Notes: a model not told the origin generated them from the letters alone. A stretch of DNA of 64,000 nt from Kitasatospora phosalacinea (GCF_000716545.1 NZ_JNWZ01000011.1:1-64000); one strand, 5' to 3'; numbered from the stretch's first letter, positions 17,420 to 28,354 are shown. Program-made: numbers and translations.

Positions 17420-17466
17420 CGCGAGGGCCCCGCCCGGGACGTGGAGTCCGGGGCGGGGCCCTCGCG
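17420..17466. terminator. Bidirectional hairpin between convergent genes
   Basis: Arms at 17420-17435 and 17451-17466 form a 16-bp perfect stem, extended by a short inner stem. It separates the nucleotidyltransferase (plus strand) and DoxX (minus strand) gene ends. Confidence 0.8.
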
Positions 17467-17492
17467 CGGCCTCGCGGTCGGCGTCGCGGCTG

Positions 17493-19148
17493 TCAGGCGG
17501 TGCCGGCCGCCCGCTGCGGGCTCATGCCGAGCTCCAGCAGCGGCGGGCCGCTGCCCAGCAGGCCGCCGATCACGCCGTGCGTGGGCTGCGTGGTGCGCGG
17601 GGTGCCCGCGGGGGCGCCGCCGCTGCCGGTGCCGCCCGCCGAGCCGCCGTTGCCGCTGCCGGAGCCGCTGCTCGAACCGGAGGTGCCGGAGCCGGCACCG
17701 GAGCCGCCGCCGGAACGCGGGGTCGACGCGGGGCCGCTGGTCGAAGCCCCGCCGGACTGCTTGGCCTTGGAGCCGCTGCGGCTGGGCGAGGGGGAGGGCG
17801 AGGCCGGGGCCTTGCTCGGGGTGGGGCTCGGCGAGTGCGAGGGGGTGGGGGTCGGCGACGGCGAGGGGCTGTTGCTCGGCCAGACCGGGGAGCCGTAGTC
17901 GGTGGGCGGCTTGGCCGGCGCCCTGGTGTCGCCGGTGCGGACCGCCGCACCGAGCAGCGAGCCGGACAGCATGGTCAGGCCGATCACGACCGCGGTGACC
18001 ACGCCGCGCCGGCGCAGCATCCGCCGCCGGACGGCGCCGGGCTCGGTGGGCCCGTACCGGCGGAACGCCTCCAGGGCGATCCGGCCGTCCAGCGAGGCGA
18101 ACGGGGCGCCGGCGATCAGCAGCGGGCTCCAGGCCGCGAGGAAGATCAGGTCGGGGGTGTCGTAGACCGGCACCGCCTTCCAGCTCACGGTGAACAGCAG
18201 CGCGGCGGACAGCGCCATCGCAGTGGCGGCCGCCAGCCGCTGCCACAGGCCCAGGACGGACAGCACGCCCACCACGATCTCCAGGAAGGAGACCGCGAGC
18301 CCGGCGCCCACCGGGTGGGCCATCGCGAGGTCCAGCAGCGGCTGGGCGACCTTCCACGGGTGCAGCGAGGACAGCCAGCGCATCATCGAGCCGCGCTCGC
18401 CGCCGTCGAAGTACACCGGGTCGCACAGCTTGCTGAACCCGGCGTACACCGACAGCGAGCCGAGCAGGACGCGCAGCGGCAGCAGCACCAGGCCGAGGTC
18501 GACCCGGCGGCCGGGGTACCAGGCGTGCTTGGAGCCCTCGCTGAGCGACGGCACCTCGGGCAGTTCACCCTCCGGCCGCCAGTCGCGGCCGGCCCCGATC
18601 CGGACGGTGTCGTCCAGCAGCCCGGGGACGCCGGCGTGCGGGACCTCCCCGGAGCCGGTCGAGCCGCCGGCGGGCCCGTACTGCCGCGGGACGCCCTGCA
18701 GCTGCTGGGTGTCGTCGCCCGCGAAGCCCTTGGCGGGTGCGGGCACGGTGGTCAGCCGGACGGCTTCCAGCAGCTGGGTCGCGGCGGTGTCGCCGGGCCC
18801 GGCCTGGCCGCTCCAGGCGGTGACCACCCGGGCCTTGCGGCGGGGCGCCGCGCCGGTGACCGAGGCGGCGGTGATCCCGGCCAGCGCGGGCACCGACGAC
18901 GCGGGCACCACGACCTGCGGGGTGACGGTGGGGCGGACGCCGCTGCGCAGGCCGTACGGGTCACCGAAGGCGGCACCGCCCGGGGCGTCGATCATCGGGG
19001 CCACCGGGGCGGAGAGCCTGACCCGGAAACTGGCCTGGGTGCTGCTGAGCCTCGACGGGTCGGACGGCACCCGGACCGTGTTGAGGACCGGTCCGTCGTC
19101 TATCCCCGCGGGGCGCTGCCCGAGGCGCAGAGGTGTTCTGGTGTCCAC
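17493..19148 (-). CDS. DoxX-family membrane protein with long disordered C-terminus
   Basis: The 551-residue protein has a hydrophilic N-terminal part (about 1-215), a DoxX-like membrane domain (about 217-360 with LGLVLLPLRVLLGSLSVYAGFSKL and FLEIVVGVLSVLGLWQRLAAATA), another hydrophobic helix at about 384-402, then a Ser/Pro/Thr and Gly-rich tail (about 410-551). The tail could span the cell wall if it faces outside. DoxX proteins are linked to redox and thiol balance, but the role here is unknown. The start is GTG at 19148. The low-complexity tail explains the long spurious readings in other frames. Confidence 0.75.
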   Translation of the reverse strand: MDTRTPLRLGQRPAGIDDGPVLNTVRVPSDPSRLSSTQASFRVRLSAPVAPMIDAPGGAAFGDPYGLRSGVRPTVTPQVVVPASSVPALAGITAASVTGAAPRRKARVVTAWSGQAGPGDTAATQLLEAVRLTTVPAPAKGFAGDDTQQLQGVPRQYGPAGGSTGSGEVPHAGVPGLLDDTVRIGAGRDWRPEGELPEVPSLSEGSKHAWYPGRRVDLGLVLLPLRVLLGSLSVYAGFSKLCDPVYFDGGERGSMMRWLSSLHPWKVAQPLLDLAMAHPVGAGLAVSFLEIVVGVLSVLGLWQRLAAATAMALSAALLFTVSWKAVPVYDTPDLIFLAAWSPLLIAGAPFASLDGRIALEAFRRYGPTEPGAVRRRMLRRRGVVTAVVIGLTMLSGSLLGAAVRTGDTRAPAKPPTDYGSPVWPSNSPSPSPTPTPSHSPSPTPSKAPASPSPSPSRSGSKAKQSGGASTSGPASTPRSGGGSGAGSGTSGSSSGSGSGNGGSAGGTGSGGAPAGTPRTTQPTHGVIGGLLGSGPPLLELGMSPQRAAGTA

Positions 19149-19289
19149 ACCCCTCTAACCGGGTGACGGGCCCCGAGGACACTCTCCCGGGTGGATTCCG
19201 GGAGAGGATTTGAAGTGATCATGGGAAAACCGACCGGGCCCGACCGGACCCGACCGGTTCCCCCACGAAAACGACGCGGTGGCTCGCGG

Positions 19290-20282
19290 TCAGCGCTTGG
19301 CGCGCAGCCGGGCGGCCTCGTACAGCACGACGCCGGCGGCCACGCCGGCGTTCAGCGACTCGGTCTGTCCGGGCATCGGGATCCGCACCAGCAGGTCGCA
19401 GGTCTCCGACACCAGCCGGGACAGGCCCTTGCCCTCGGAGCCGGCCACGATCACCACGGGGCCGGTCAGCGCGTCCAGGTCGCCGATCTCGGCCTCGCCG
19501 TCGGCGGCCAGGCCGACCACCATCAGGCCGGCCTTCTGGTACGCCTCCAGCGCGCGGGTCAGGTTGGTGGCGCGCGCCACGGGCAGGCGCGCCGCCGCGC
19601 CGGAGGAGGTCTTCCAGGCGCCCGCGGTCATGCCGGCCGCCCGGCGCTCCGGGATCACCACGCCGTGCGCGCCGAACGCGGCGGCCGAGCGGACCACGGC
19701 GCCGAGGTTGCGGGAGTCGGTGACGCCGTCCAGCGCGACGATCAGCGCGTCCTGCCCGGAGTCTGCGGCGCCCTCCAGCAGGTCCTCGGGGTGCGCGTAC
19801 TCGTACGGCGGGACCTGCAGCACCAGGCCCTGGTGGTTGAGGCCGCCGGTCATCTGGTCCAGCTGCGGGCGCGGGGCCTCCATCAGCGGGATGCCGCGCT
19901 CGTTGGCGGCCTGGAAGGCGTCCCGGACGCGGTCGTCGGTGTCGATGAACTGCTGCACGTACAGCGCGGTCGCCGGGACGCCGCCCTGCAGCGCCTCGAC
20001 CACCGAGTTGCGGCCCACCACCAGCTCGGCCGCGCCCGCGCCGCCGCGGCCGCTGCGGTTGGCCGCGCCGGAGCGGCGCATGCCCGCGCGGGACTTCGCG
20101 TCGCGCTCGCGCTTGAGCGCGGCGTTGGCGGCGCGCTGCTTGGGGTGCCCCTTGCGGGCCTCGCCGGGCGGGGTCGGGCCCTTGCCCTGGAGCGCCTTCC
20201 GGCTGTGGCCGCCGGTACCGACACTCGCGCCCTTCTTCGATCCGGCGTTGCGTCGGTTCCTGCGCTGGCTGTTGCCGGCCAT
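19290..20282 (-). CDS. rlmB: 23S rRNA (guanosine-2'-O)-methyltransferase RlmB-like (TrmH/SpoU family)
   Basis: The 330-residue protein has a basic disordered start (about 1-75), then a substrate-binding domain starting [12 protein letters not shown], and a C-terminal SpoU domain. Motifs include [12 protein letters not shown] at about 190 (motif 1 with conserved Asn/Arg), [12 protein letters not shown] at about 274 (motif 2) and [22 protein letters not shown] at about 300 (motif 3). The family 2'-O-methylates a guanosine in 23S rRNA, or a related site. The ATG at 20282 was chosen over 20333 because the longer start is unlike the family. It lies downstream of cysS on the same strand. Confidence 0.9.
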   Translation of the reverse strand: MAGNSQRRNRRNAGSKKGASVGTGGHSRKALQGKGPTPPGEARKGHPKQRAANAALKRERDAKSRAGMRRSGAANRSGRGGAGAAELVVGRNSVVEALQGGVPATALYVQQFIDTDDRVRDAFQAANERGIPLMEAPRPQLDQMTGGLNHQGLVLQVPPYEYAHPEDLLEGAADSGQDALIVALDGVTDSRNLGAVVRSAAAFGAHGVVIPERRAAGMTAGAWKTSSGAAARLPVARATNLTRALEAYQKAGLMVVGLAADGEAEIGDLDALTGPVVIVAGSEGKGLSRLVSETCDLLVRIPMPGQTESLNAGVAAGVVLYEAARLRAKR

Positions 20283-20375
20283 GGCTGTACTTCCTGTCTC
20301 TGCGTCTGCTTCGTGCGTCGGGGCCGCACCCATACAAAGGTACGGCCCCTGCGCGCCCCGGAGGGCTACTGGCTG

Positions 20376-21770
<1,395 letters not shown>

Positions 21771-21860
21771 AGCGTCCAGGGTAGTGGGCGGCGGGGGGTG
21801 CCCCGCCACCTTCCGGCGCTTTGGCGTGCCCTCGTCCGAACCCTTTTCCGGGGCCCGCGC

Positions 21861-22256
21861 TCAGAGGTTGTTGCCGACCACCTTGCGCGGGCTCAGCCGG
21901 ACCACCACCCGGACGTCGTCCGGGCCGTCGAAGCCGTAGTCCTCGCCCCGGTACTTGTGCGACAGCTCGTCGATCAGCTCCCGGCCGCCCTCGGTGGTCA
22001 TGGCGACCTCGCCGCGGGCCTCGAAGTAGGTGTAGGGGTTGTCCGCCGGGTTGACCAGCAGGCTGATCCGCGGGTCGCGCACCAGGTTGAGGTGCTTGCG
22101 GCGGCCCTGCACGGTGGAGAACAGGATGTCCTCCCCGTCCCGCTTCACCCAGACCACGGACGACTGCGGGCTGCCGTCGGGCTGCACCGTGGACACCACG
22201 GCGTAGCTCTTCGCGTCCAGCAGTTCCTTGACCTTGTCGCTGAGCTCGACGCCCAT
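21861..22256 (-). CDS. PPOX-class flavin/F420-dependent oxidoreductase-like protein
   Basis: The 131-residue protein has the split beta-barrel of the pyridoxamine-phosphate-oxidase superfamily. Visible features are YAVVSTVQPDGSPQSSVVWV at about residues 18-37, LFSTVQGRRKHLNLVRDPRISLLV at about 45-68, and DNPYTYFEARGEV. The Lys/Arg cluster in the middle often contacts the F420 or FMN phosphate. In actinobacteria such small proteins usually use F420, but the cofactor cannot be fixed here. ATG 22256 is used. It lies 44 bp from the ispF stop on the same strand. Confidence 0.85.
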   Translation of the reverse strand: MGVELSDKVKELLDAKSYAVVSTVQPDGSPQSSVVWVKRDGEDILFSTVQGRRKHLNLVRDPRISLLVNPADNPYTYFEARGEVAMTTEGGRELIDELSHKYRGEDYGFDGPDDVRVVVRLSPRKVVGNNL

Positions 22257-22300
22257 CTCTCCTCCTGTGACCGGTTCTTGACGTTTTGTCAGAACTCAGG

Positions 22301-22798
22301 CTAGGCGGTGGGCCGTTCGTAGACCAGCGCCGTGGCGATCGCGGCGAGTCCCTCCGCCCGGCCGGTCAGGCCGAGGCCGTCGGTGGTGGTGCCGGAGACC
22401 GAGACCGGGGCGCCGACCGCTTCCGACAGCGCGGCCTGGGCCTCGGCCCGGCGCTTGCCGACCTTCGGGCGGACGCCGATCACCTGGACGGAGACGTTGC
22501 CGATCTCGAACCCGGCCGCGCGCACCAGCCGGGCGGCCTCGGCGAGCAGCGCCACCCCGGCCGCGGCCGCCCACTCGGGGCGGGAGGTGCCGAAGTGCGC
22601 GCCCAGGTCGCCGATGCCGGCCGCGGAGAACAGCGCGTCGCAGGCGGCGTGCGCGGCCACGTCGGCGTCCGAGTGGCCGGCCAGGCCGGTCTCGCCGGGC
22701 CAGTCCAGGCCGGCCACCCGCAGCGGGCGGCCCTCCTCGAAGGCGTGCACGTCGGTGCCGATGCCGACGCGGGGGACGATCGGGCGGTCAGTAGCCAT
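22301..22798 (-). CDS. ispF: 2-C-methyl-D-erythritol 2,4-cyclodiphosphate synthase
   Basis: The 165-residue enzyme performs the cyclisation step of the MEP isoprenoid pathway. The metal site [12 protein letters not shown] is at about residues 12-23, and [27 protein letters not shown] follows at about 43. The C-terminal [14 protein letters not shown] matches the family. ATG 22798 overlaps the end of ispD by 11 bp, so the two are co-translated. It supplies precursors that the encapsulin-associated polyprenyl synthase would eventually use. Confidence 0.95.
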   Translation of the reverse strand: MATDRPIVPRVGIGTDVHAFEEGRPLRVAGLDWPGETGLAGHSDADVAAHAACDALFSAAGIGDLGAHFGTSRPEWAAAAGVALLAEAARLVRAAGFEIGNVSVQVIGVRPKVGKRRAEAQAALSEAVGAPVSVSGTTTDGLGLTGRAEGLAAIATALVYERPTA

Positions 22799-23522
22799 CG
22801 GTGGCCCTCCGGCGGGCGAGCACGGCCTCGGCGAGCACGAGGTCCAGCGGGCGGGTGACCTTGAACGCCTCCTCGTGGCCGGGCACCACGACCACCCGGC
22901 CGCCGAAGCGCTCGATCAGCCCGGCGTCGTCGGTCACCTCGGCGCCCTCGGCGAGCGCCCGCTCGTGCGCGGCGGCCAGCACGGGCAGGTCGAAGCCCTG
23001 CGGGGTCTGCACCGCGCGCAGGGTGGAGCGGTCGGGCGTGTCCAGCACCGGCTCCGGGCCGGACGGCTGCGGCTCGACGCGCTTGACGGTGTCGGCCAGC
23101 GGCACCGCGGGCACCACCGCCTCCGCTCCGGCGCGGACGGCGGCGGCCACCGCGTCCACCACCTCGACCGGCACCAGCGGGCGGGCCGCGTCGTGCACCA
23201 GCACCACCCGGGTGCCGTCGGGGACGGCGGCCAGGCCGAGGCGCACCGACTCCTGCCGGCTCGCGCCGCCCGGCACCACCCGGACGTCCTTGCCGTCCAG
23301 GCCGTGGCTGTCCAGCAGCGAGACCACCTCGGCCACGCCGTCCGGCGGGGCGCACACCACCACCAGGCCGACCGCCCGGCTGCGGGCCAGCGCCCGCACG
23401 GCGTGCACCAGCAGCGGCACGCCGCCGAGTTCGCGCAGCGCCTTGGGGGCGCCGGGGCCGAGTCGCTCGCCGCGCCCGGCGGCCGGGACGACCGCTGCCG
23501 CGAGCTGTGCTGAGGCGTTCAG
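22788..23522 (-). CDS. ispD: 2-C-methyl-D-erythritol 4-phosphate cytidylyltransferase
   Basis: The roughly 244-residue enzyme makes CDP-methylerythritol in the MEP pathway. [19 protein letters not shown] near the N-terminus is the CTP-binding loop, and [11 protein letters not shown] follows at about residue 110. TVQTPQ-like AVQTPQGF and VTDDAGLIE are also present. The family-length start falls on a CTG at 23522, with GAGGAG placed 6 nt upstream. No ATG, GTG or TTG is at the expected place. The nearest in-frame alternatives are a GTG and an ATG about 27-39 codons further upstream. A non-standard CTG start is therefore suggested but unproven. Confidence 0.9.
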   Translation of the reverse strand: MNASAQLAAAVVPAAGRGERLGPGAPKALRELGGVPLLVHAVRALARSRAVGLVVVCAPPDGVAEVVSLLDSHGLDGKDVRVVPGGASRQESVRLGLAAVPDGTRVVLVHDAARPLVPVEVVDAVAAAVRAGAEAVVPAVPLADTVKRVEPQPSGPEPVLDTPDRSTLRAVQTPQGFDLPVLAAAHERALAEGAEVTDDAGLIERFGGRVVVVPGHEEAFKVTRPLDLVLAEAVLARRRATDGY

Positions 23523-23661
23523 GTTTGGCTCCTCGGTAGTGATGGGTATGGCCCGTGCCGAGCGCGGATGACGCGAGCGGGCAGGCCCCCTTCCTGACTG
23601 CACGTTAGTGGAACCGCGCCCGCCGCTGCGCCATGCCACCGACCCCTTCCGGGCATGGCGA

Positions 23662-23696
23662 AGCGCCCGAGGTGCCGTTGGGCACCACCGGGCGCT
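23662..23696 (-). terminator. Hairpin after carD
   Basis: Arms at about 23662-23676 and 23681-23696 pair with one bulge around GTTG. It lies 74 bp downstream of the carD stop. Confidence 0.7.
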
Positions 23697-23769
23697 GCGT
23701 CAAACCTGACTCGGCGTCAGACCCGACTCGGCCCGCTGCGGGGCCGGGAGATCGGGGGGCGCCGGGAGA

Positions 23770-24252
23770 TCAGGAGGCGAGGACCTCGTCGAGCAGCGTC
23801 TCGGCCTTGTCCTCGTTGGTGTTCTCGGCGAGCGCCAGCTCGCTCACCAGGATCTGCCGGGCCTTCGCCAGCATCCGCTTCTCGCCGGCGGACAGGCCGC
23901 GCTCGCGCTCGCGGCGCCACAGGTCGCGGACGACCTCCGCGACCTTGATCACGTCACCGGATGCGAGCTTCTCGAGGTTCGCCTTGTAGCGGCGAGACCA
24001 GTTGGTGGGCTCTTCGGTGTACGGCGCCCGCAGCACCTCGAAGACGCGGTCCAGACCTTCCTGGCCCACCACGTCGCGGACGCCGACGAACTCGGCGTTC
24101 TCCGCGGGAACGCGAAGCGTCAGATCTCCCTGCTGCACCTTCAGCACCAGGTAGGTCTTGTCCACACCTTTGATCTGGCGAGTTTCGATGGCCTCGATCA
24201 GCGCAGCCCCGTGATGGGGGTAGACCACCGTGTCGCCAACCTTGAACGTCAT
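23770..24252 (-). CDS. carD: CarD-family RNA polymerase-binding regulator
   Basis: The 160-residue protein matches actinobacterial CarD/CdnL at full length. The N-terminal RNA-polymerase-interacting domain begins [20 protein letters not shown], and the helical C-terminal DNA-binding part includes [17 protein letters not shown] and [21 protein letters not shown] (about residues 80-125). It stabilises open complexes at rRNA and other promoters and is usually essential. ATG 24252 has GAAGGGGTCCT upstream. A TATTCT box (24280-24285, minus strand) could be its -10. It is upstream of ispD/ispF on the same strand but separated by a hairpin. Confidence 0.95.
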   Translation of the reverse strand: MTFKVGDTVVYPHHGAALIEAIETRQIKGVDKTYLVLKVQQGDLTLRVPAENAEFVGVRDVVGQEGLDRVFEVLRAPYTEEPTNWSRRYKANLEKLASGDVIKVAEVVRDLWRRERERGLSAGEKRMLAKARQILVSELALAENTNEDKAETLLDEVLAS

Positions 24253-24627
24253 GTGACAGGACCCCTTCCGTGGCTTTCCAGAATAACACGCTTTTCGGCT
24301 GACTCGAAGGGCGTTTTCGCAGGTCAGGGCGGGTTCCAGGGCTTGACAACCACCCCCGTCGCATGCTGCGACCGGTGTTCGAAGCGGGCTTCCCGCAGGT
24401 CGGAGGCGGTCTGACCGCGCGACGAAACCTCTGGTCACCGCTCGGAAACCATGATTGGATCTTGAGTTTTTGCCCCCGGCGCGCCGCGCGCCCCGGATCG
24501 TGATCCGACCGCGACACGGGGCCACCCCGTGAGAGCCGGATATGTGTGGTCGGTAGTCTGACCCTCGACCACCGACCCTGATCCGTTTTCCGCTGGATCA
24601 TCCCCCCATCAAGGAGAAGTCGCCGCC
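24253..24627. other. 375-bp divergent promoter region (carD / lipoprotein)
   Basis: No gene is seen. A TTGACA lies at 24344-24349 reading rightwards. A TATTCT on the minus strand at 24280-24285 could serve carD. TAGTCT near 24552 could serve the lipoprotein gene. These are visual matches only. Confidence 0.45.
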
Positions 24628-25329
24628 GTGAGCCGGAGCCTTCGACGCGGCGCTGTCGCCGCCATCGTCCTCGCCGCGATCGTCCCGCTGGCCGCCTGCG
24701 CCGCGGGCAACGACGCGAGCACGCTGCAGATCAAGCCGGACAACGCGGCGACGGCGATCGGTACCGACGTCAAGCTCAACAACATCGTCGTGGTCACCCC
24801 GAAGGGCACCGCCGGCTCGTACTCGGGGGCGGCGAACCTCACGGTCAACGTCGCCAACACCGGCACCGAGGACGAGGTCCTGACCTCGGTGAAGATCGGC
24901 GACGCCGCCGCGAAGCTGACCGACGAGAGCGGCGCCACCGTCCCGGGCATCACGCTCGAGCCCGGCCAGTCCGTGCTGCTCGGCGCCGAGGGCGGCCCGA
25001 CCGCCTCGATCGCGACCTCGACCCTGTCGGTCGGCGGCTACGCCAAGACCACCTTCACCTTCAAGAACGCCGGCGAGGTCTCCGCCCAGGCCAACGTGCA
25101 GCCCGCCGACGGCCTGTACGAGGGCTTCGGCCCGCAGAAGGCCTCCCCGTCCGCCGCGGCCTCGCCGAGCGCCGGCGCCTCCGGCTCGGCCTCCCCCGGC
25201 GCGAGCGGCTCGCCGTCGGCCGGCGCCACCGCCAGCGGTTCGGCCTCCTCCTCGGCCTCGGCCGGCGCCACCGCCAGCGGCTCGGCCGGCGGATCGGCCA
25301 GCCCGTCCGGCTCCGCCTCCGCCCAGTAG
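24628..25329 (+). CDS. Secreted lipoprotein, DUF461-like
   Basis: The 233-residue protein has an N-terminal signal (RRGAVAAIVLAAIVPLAACA) with the lipobox LAAC; the Cys at about residue 24 would be lipid-modified. The central part (about 30-165) is a beta-rich domain with NLTVNVANTGTEDEVLTSVKIGDAAA, resembling the PCu(A)C copper-chaperone/DUF461 proteins of streptomycetes. The tail (about 170-233) is a Ser/Ala/Gly/Pro-rich linker of repeated SGSAS/GATASGSA units. Such linkers are often glycosylated. The GTG at 24628 follows AAGGAGAAG. It lies tail-to-tail with phoP across a 23-bp hairpin. Confidence 0.8.
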   Translation: MSRSLRRGAVAAIVLAAIVPLAACAAGNDASTLQIKPDNAATAIGTDVKLNNIVVVTPKGTAGSYSGAANLTVNVANTGTEDEVLTSVKIGDAAAKLTDESGATVPGITLEPGQSVLLGAEGGPTASIATSTLSVGGYAKTTFTFKNAGEVSAQANVQPADGLYEGFGPQKASPSAAASPSAGASGSASPGASGSPSAGATASGSASSSASAGATASGSAGGSASPSGSASAQ

Positions 25330-25347
25330 GCGGCGGACGGCACCAGC

Positions 25348-25395
25348 GGCACCAAGGGAAGGGCCCCGCCGAGGCGGGGCCCTTCCCTTGGTGCC
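25348..25395. terminator. 23-bp perfect bidirectional terminator
   Basis: Arms at 25348-25370 and 25373-25395 are fully complementary around a 2-nt turn. It separates the convergent lipoprotein and phoP genes. Confidence 0.9.
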
Positions 25396-25431
25396 GCGGT
25401 CCGGAGCGCCGAGGCGCTCCGGCGGGTCGGC

Positions 25432-26124
25432 CTACGGCTCGAACTTGTAGCCCAGGCCGCGGACGGTGACCAGGTAGCGCGGGGCGCCCGGGTCCGGCTC
25501 GATCTTCGCCCGCAGGCGCTTGACGTGGACGTCCAGGGTCTTGGTGTCGCCGACGTAGTCCGCGCCCCAGACCCGGTCGATCAGCTGCATCCGGGTCAGC
25601 ACCCGGCCCGCGTTGCGCAGCAGCATCTCCAGCAGGTCGAACTCCTTGAGCGGCAGGTCGACCTTGGCGCCGTCCACCGTCACCACGTGCCGGTCGACGT
25701 CCATCCGGACCGGTCCGGCCTCCAGCGCGCCCGGGGTGGTCGCGCCGTCGCCGCCGCCGTCCTCGCCGCGGCGGCGGAGCACCGCGCGGATCCGGGCGAC
25801 CAGCTCGCGGGTGGAGTACGGCTTGGTGACGTAGTCGTCGGCTCCTATCTCCAGGCCGACCACCTTGTCGATCTCGCTGTCCTTGGCGGTGACCATGATC
25901 ACCGGGACGTTGGAGCGGACCCGCAGCTGGCGGCAGACCTCGGTGCCGGGCAGGCCGGGCAGCATCAGGTCGAGCAGGACGAGGTCGGCTCCGTTGCGCT
26001 CGAACTGCTCCAGCGCGTCGGGCCCGGTGGCGGCGACCGCCACCTCGAAGCCCTCCTTGCGGAGCATGTACGACAGGGCGTCGCTGAACGACTCCTCGTC
26101 CTCGACCACCAGTACTCGGGTCAC
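25432..26124 (-). CDS. phoP: Phosphate-responsive response regulator PhoP
   Basis: The 230-residue OmpR-type regulator has a receiver with the acidic pair in VVEDEE, phospho-acceptor D52 (LLDLMLPG) and K101 (VTKPYS). The C-terminal winged helix (about 135-228) includes LPLKEFDLLEMLLRNAGRVLT and GDTKTLDVHVKRLRAKI. In streptomycetes PhoP controls phosphate-starvation genes and represses antibiotic synthesis. GTG 26124 overlaps the end of phoR by 4 bp. The gene order with phoR and divergent phoU, plus the PHO box, makes the assignment firm. Confidence 0.95.
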   Translation of the reverse strand: MTRVLVVEDEESFSDALSYMLRKEGFEVAVAATGPDALEQFERNGADLVLLDLMLPGLPGTEVCRQLRVRSNVPVIMVTAKDSEIDKVVGLEIGADDYVTKPYSTRELVARIRAVLRRRGEDGGGDGATTPGALEAGPVRMDVDRHVVTVDGAKVDLPLKEFDLLEMLLRNAGRVLTRMQLIDRVWGADYVGDTKTLDVHVKRLRAKIEPDPGAPRYLVTVRGLGYKFEP

Positions 26125-27395
26125 GATCGGGCCTCCGGGGCAGGAAGTGTGGTTGCTGCGTGGTTTTCGCGGTCCTCGGCCGGGGCCTGCCCGGCGGGGA
26201 GCCGCAGAGTGAAGGTGGAGCCCTGGCCCTCGACGCTCCACACCGACACGGTGCCGCGGTGCGAGGCGGCGACGTGCTTGACGATGGACAGGCCGAGGCC
26301 GGTGCCACCGGTGAGGCGGGAGCGGGCGGGGTCCACCCGGTAGAAGCGTTCGAAGATCCGCTCGCGGTCCTTCTCCGAGATGCCGATGCCCTGGTCGGTC
26401 ACCGAGATCTCGATCAGCTCGCCGTCCGCCTCGCCCAGCGCCGCGGCGCTGGAGATCCGGCGGGTGGCGATGGCGACCCTGGTGCGCGGCGGGCTGTAGT
26501 TGACCGCGTTCTCCACCAGGTTGCCGAGTGCGGCGGCCAGCTGGCCGCGGTTGCCGACCAGGTACAGGCCGGTGGTGCCGCCCGCCGCGATGACGATCTG
26601 CTTGGCCGCGGCGGTCTGCCGGCAGCGGTCGACCGCCTCGGCGATCAGCTCGTCCACCGAGACCGGCTCCGGGTCGACCTTGAGCTGGTCGTCCTGGACC
26701 CGGGACAGGTCGATGATCTCCTGCACCAGGCTGGCCAGCCGGGTGGCCTCCACCTGCATCCGGCCGGCGAAGCGCTGCACCGCCTCCGGGTCGTCGGAGG
26801 CGTCCGCGACGGCCTCGGACAGCAGCGAGAGCGCGCCGACCGGGGTCTTCAGCTCGTGCGAGACGTTCGCCACGAAGTCGCGGCGGATCGCCTCGATCCG
26901 GCGGCGCTCGGTGCGGTCCTCGACCAGCACCAGCACCAGCCGGGAGCCCAGCGGGGCGACCCGGACCGAGACCGCCAGCGGCTCGGCGGTGCGGGCCGAG
27001 GCGCCGGGGCGGGTCAGCTCCAGCTCGATCTGCCGGATCTCGCCGTCCCTCCGGGTGGAGCGGGCCAGCGACAGCATCGGGTCCACGGCCACCTTGCCGC
27101 CGCGGACCAGGCCCATCGCGTAGGCGGCGGAGGAGGCCTTGACCACCTCGTCGCCCTCGTCGAGCACGATCGCGCAGGAGCGGAGCACCGAGAGCACGGT
27201 GTCCACGCCCGGGGGCAGGGCCGGCTCCTGCTCCGGCTCCGTCGTTGCGCCGTTCCTGCCGGTCCTGCCGGTCCTGCCGCCGTTCCGGTCCCGCGCCTGC
27301 TCGCGTTCGCTCCAGCGGAAGGCGATGGAGGCGGTGAGGCCGACACCGAGCCCGGCTATGGCGCAGGCAGCGGCGGCGGCCACGTTCACGTCCAT
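26121..27395 (-). CDS. phoR: Sensor histidine kinase PhoR
   Basis: The 424-residue kinase starts with one transmembrane segment (about residues 5-27), then a polar linker and a PAS-like part (about 64-160). The HisKA box is DFVANVSHELKTPVGAL with H180. The HATPase part has LGNLVENAVNYSP, VTDQGIGI and GTGLGLSIVKHV. ATG 27395 is used. It phosphorylates PhoP under phosphate limitation. The 4-bp overlap with phoP means coupled translation. The start is 285 bp from the divergent phoU gene, with a PHO box between them. Confidence 0.95.
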   Translation of the reverse strand: MDVNVAAAAACAIAGLGVGLTASIAFRWSEREQARDRNGGRTGRTGRNGATTEPEQEPALPPGVDTVLSVLRSCAIVLDEGDEVVKASSAAYAMGLVRGGKVAVDPMLSLARSTRRDGEIRQIELELTRPGASARTAEPLAVSVRVAPLGSRLVLVLVEDRTERRRIEAIRRDFVANVSHELKTPVGALSLLSEAVADASDDPEAVQRFAGRMQVEATRLASLVQEIIDLSRVQDDQLKVDPEPVSVDELIAEAVDRCRQTAAAKQIVIAAGGTTGLYLVGNRGQLAAALGNLVENAVNYSPPRTRVAIATRRISSAAALGEADGELIEISVTDQGIGISEKDRERIFERFYRVDPARSRLTGGTGLGLSIVKHVAASHRGTVSVWSVEGQGSTFTLRLPAGQAPAEDRENHAATTLPAPEARS

Positions 27396-27469
27396 GCCAG
27401 TCAGCGTAAATGGTGCCCGGGCGCACTCCGTAAGGGTGCGATCAAGGCATCGGCCTGGCGTTGCCGAGA

Positions 27470-27502
27470 ATTCACCTTCAGGCTCCCGCCGGTTCACCGC
27501 AG
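27470..27502. promoter_or_regulatory. PHO box: three 11-bp PhoP-binding repeat units
   Basis: Three adjacent 11-bp units start at 27470, 27481 and 27492. The first and third contain TTCACC and fit the streptomycete consensus GTTCACC at exact 22-bp spacing; the middle unit is degenerate. The site lies between phoR and phoU, so PhoP can autoregulate both directions. Confidence 0.8.
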
Positions 27503-27679
27503 CGGCCGTGGGAGGTCGCCCGAACGGATCAGTCTGGGCCGGGCAAGCCCGTGCGGGCGGTGACGCGGCTACCATTCGCGCCACCAGCAGCGGCCGCCCG
27601 TGCCTCCCGCCCTCCGGCGGGCCGGTCGGGGCGTCCGGTCGGCACCGCCACCGACACCGGTACTGGAGGAGAAGAGCGC

Positions 27680-28354
27680 ATGCGCGACGCGTACCACGAG
27701 GAACTCGACTCGATCAGCGACAGCCTGGTCGAGATGGCCCGCCTGGTCGGCTCGGCCGTGGGTCGGGCCACCACCGCCCTGCTGGACGCGGACCTCGAAC
27801 TGGCGGAGAGCGTGATCGCCGCCGACGAGAAGATCAACGGCCTGCACCACGCCCTGGAGAACCGGGCCATCGACCTGCTGGCCCGCCAGCAGCCGGTCGC
27901 CACCGACCTGCGGATCGTGGTCACCTCGCTGCGGATGAGCGCCGACCTGGAGCGCTGCGGCGACCTGGCCCGGCACGTCGCCAAGGTGGCGCGGCTGCGC
28001 TACCCCGAGACCGCCGTCCCGAACGACCTGCACCCGATCCTGCTGGAGATGGGGCAGCTCGCCCAGCGGCTGGTCGCCAAGGCCGGCCTGGTGATCGCCA
28101 CCAAGGACGTCGACAAGGCGCTGGAGCTGGAGGCCGACGACGACGCCATCGACGCCCTGCACCGCGAGCTGTTCTCGCACCTGCTGGACGACCGCTGGCA
28201 CCACGGCATCGAGACCGCGGTGGACGTCACCCTGGTCGGCCGCTACTACGAGCGCTTCGCCGACCACGCGGTCTCGGTCGCCAAGCGCGTGGTGTACCTG
28301 GTCACCGGCGAGCACGTGGACGACTTCGTGGCCACCGCGGAGCCGGCCCAGTAG
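27680..28354 (+). CDS. phoU: Phosphate signalling accessory protein PhoU
   Basis: The 224-residue all-helical protein has two PhoU repeats. The repeat signature RADL...VVTSLRMSADLERCGDLARHVAK is at about residues 73-105, and its second copy VGRYYERFADHAVSVAKRVVY is near the C-terminus. PhoU damps PhoR signalling when phosphate is plentiful. ATG 27680 follows GGAGGAGAAG; longer readings to 27461 run through the PHO box and are rejected. It is divergent from phoR-phoP. Confidence 0.95.
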   Translation: MRDAYHEELDSISDSLVEMARLVGSAVGRATTALLDADLELAESVIAADEKINGLHHALENRAIDLLARQQPVATDLRIVVTSLRMSADLERCGDLARHVAKVARLRYPETAVPNDLHPILLEMGQLAQRLVAKAGLVIATKDVDKALELEADDDAIDALHRELFSHLLDDRWHHGIETAVDVTLVGRYYERFADHAVSVAKRVVYLVTGEHVDDFVATAEPAQ

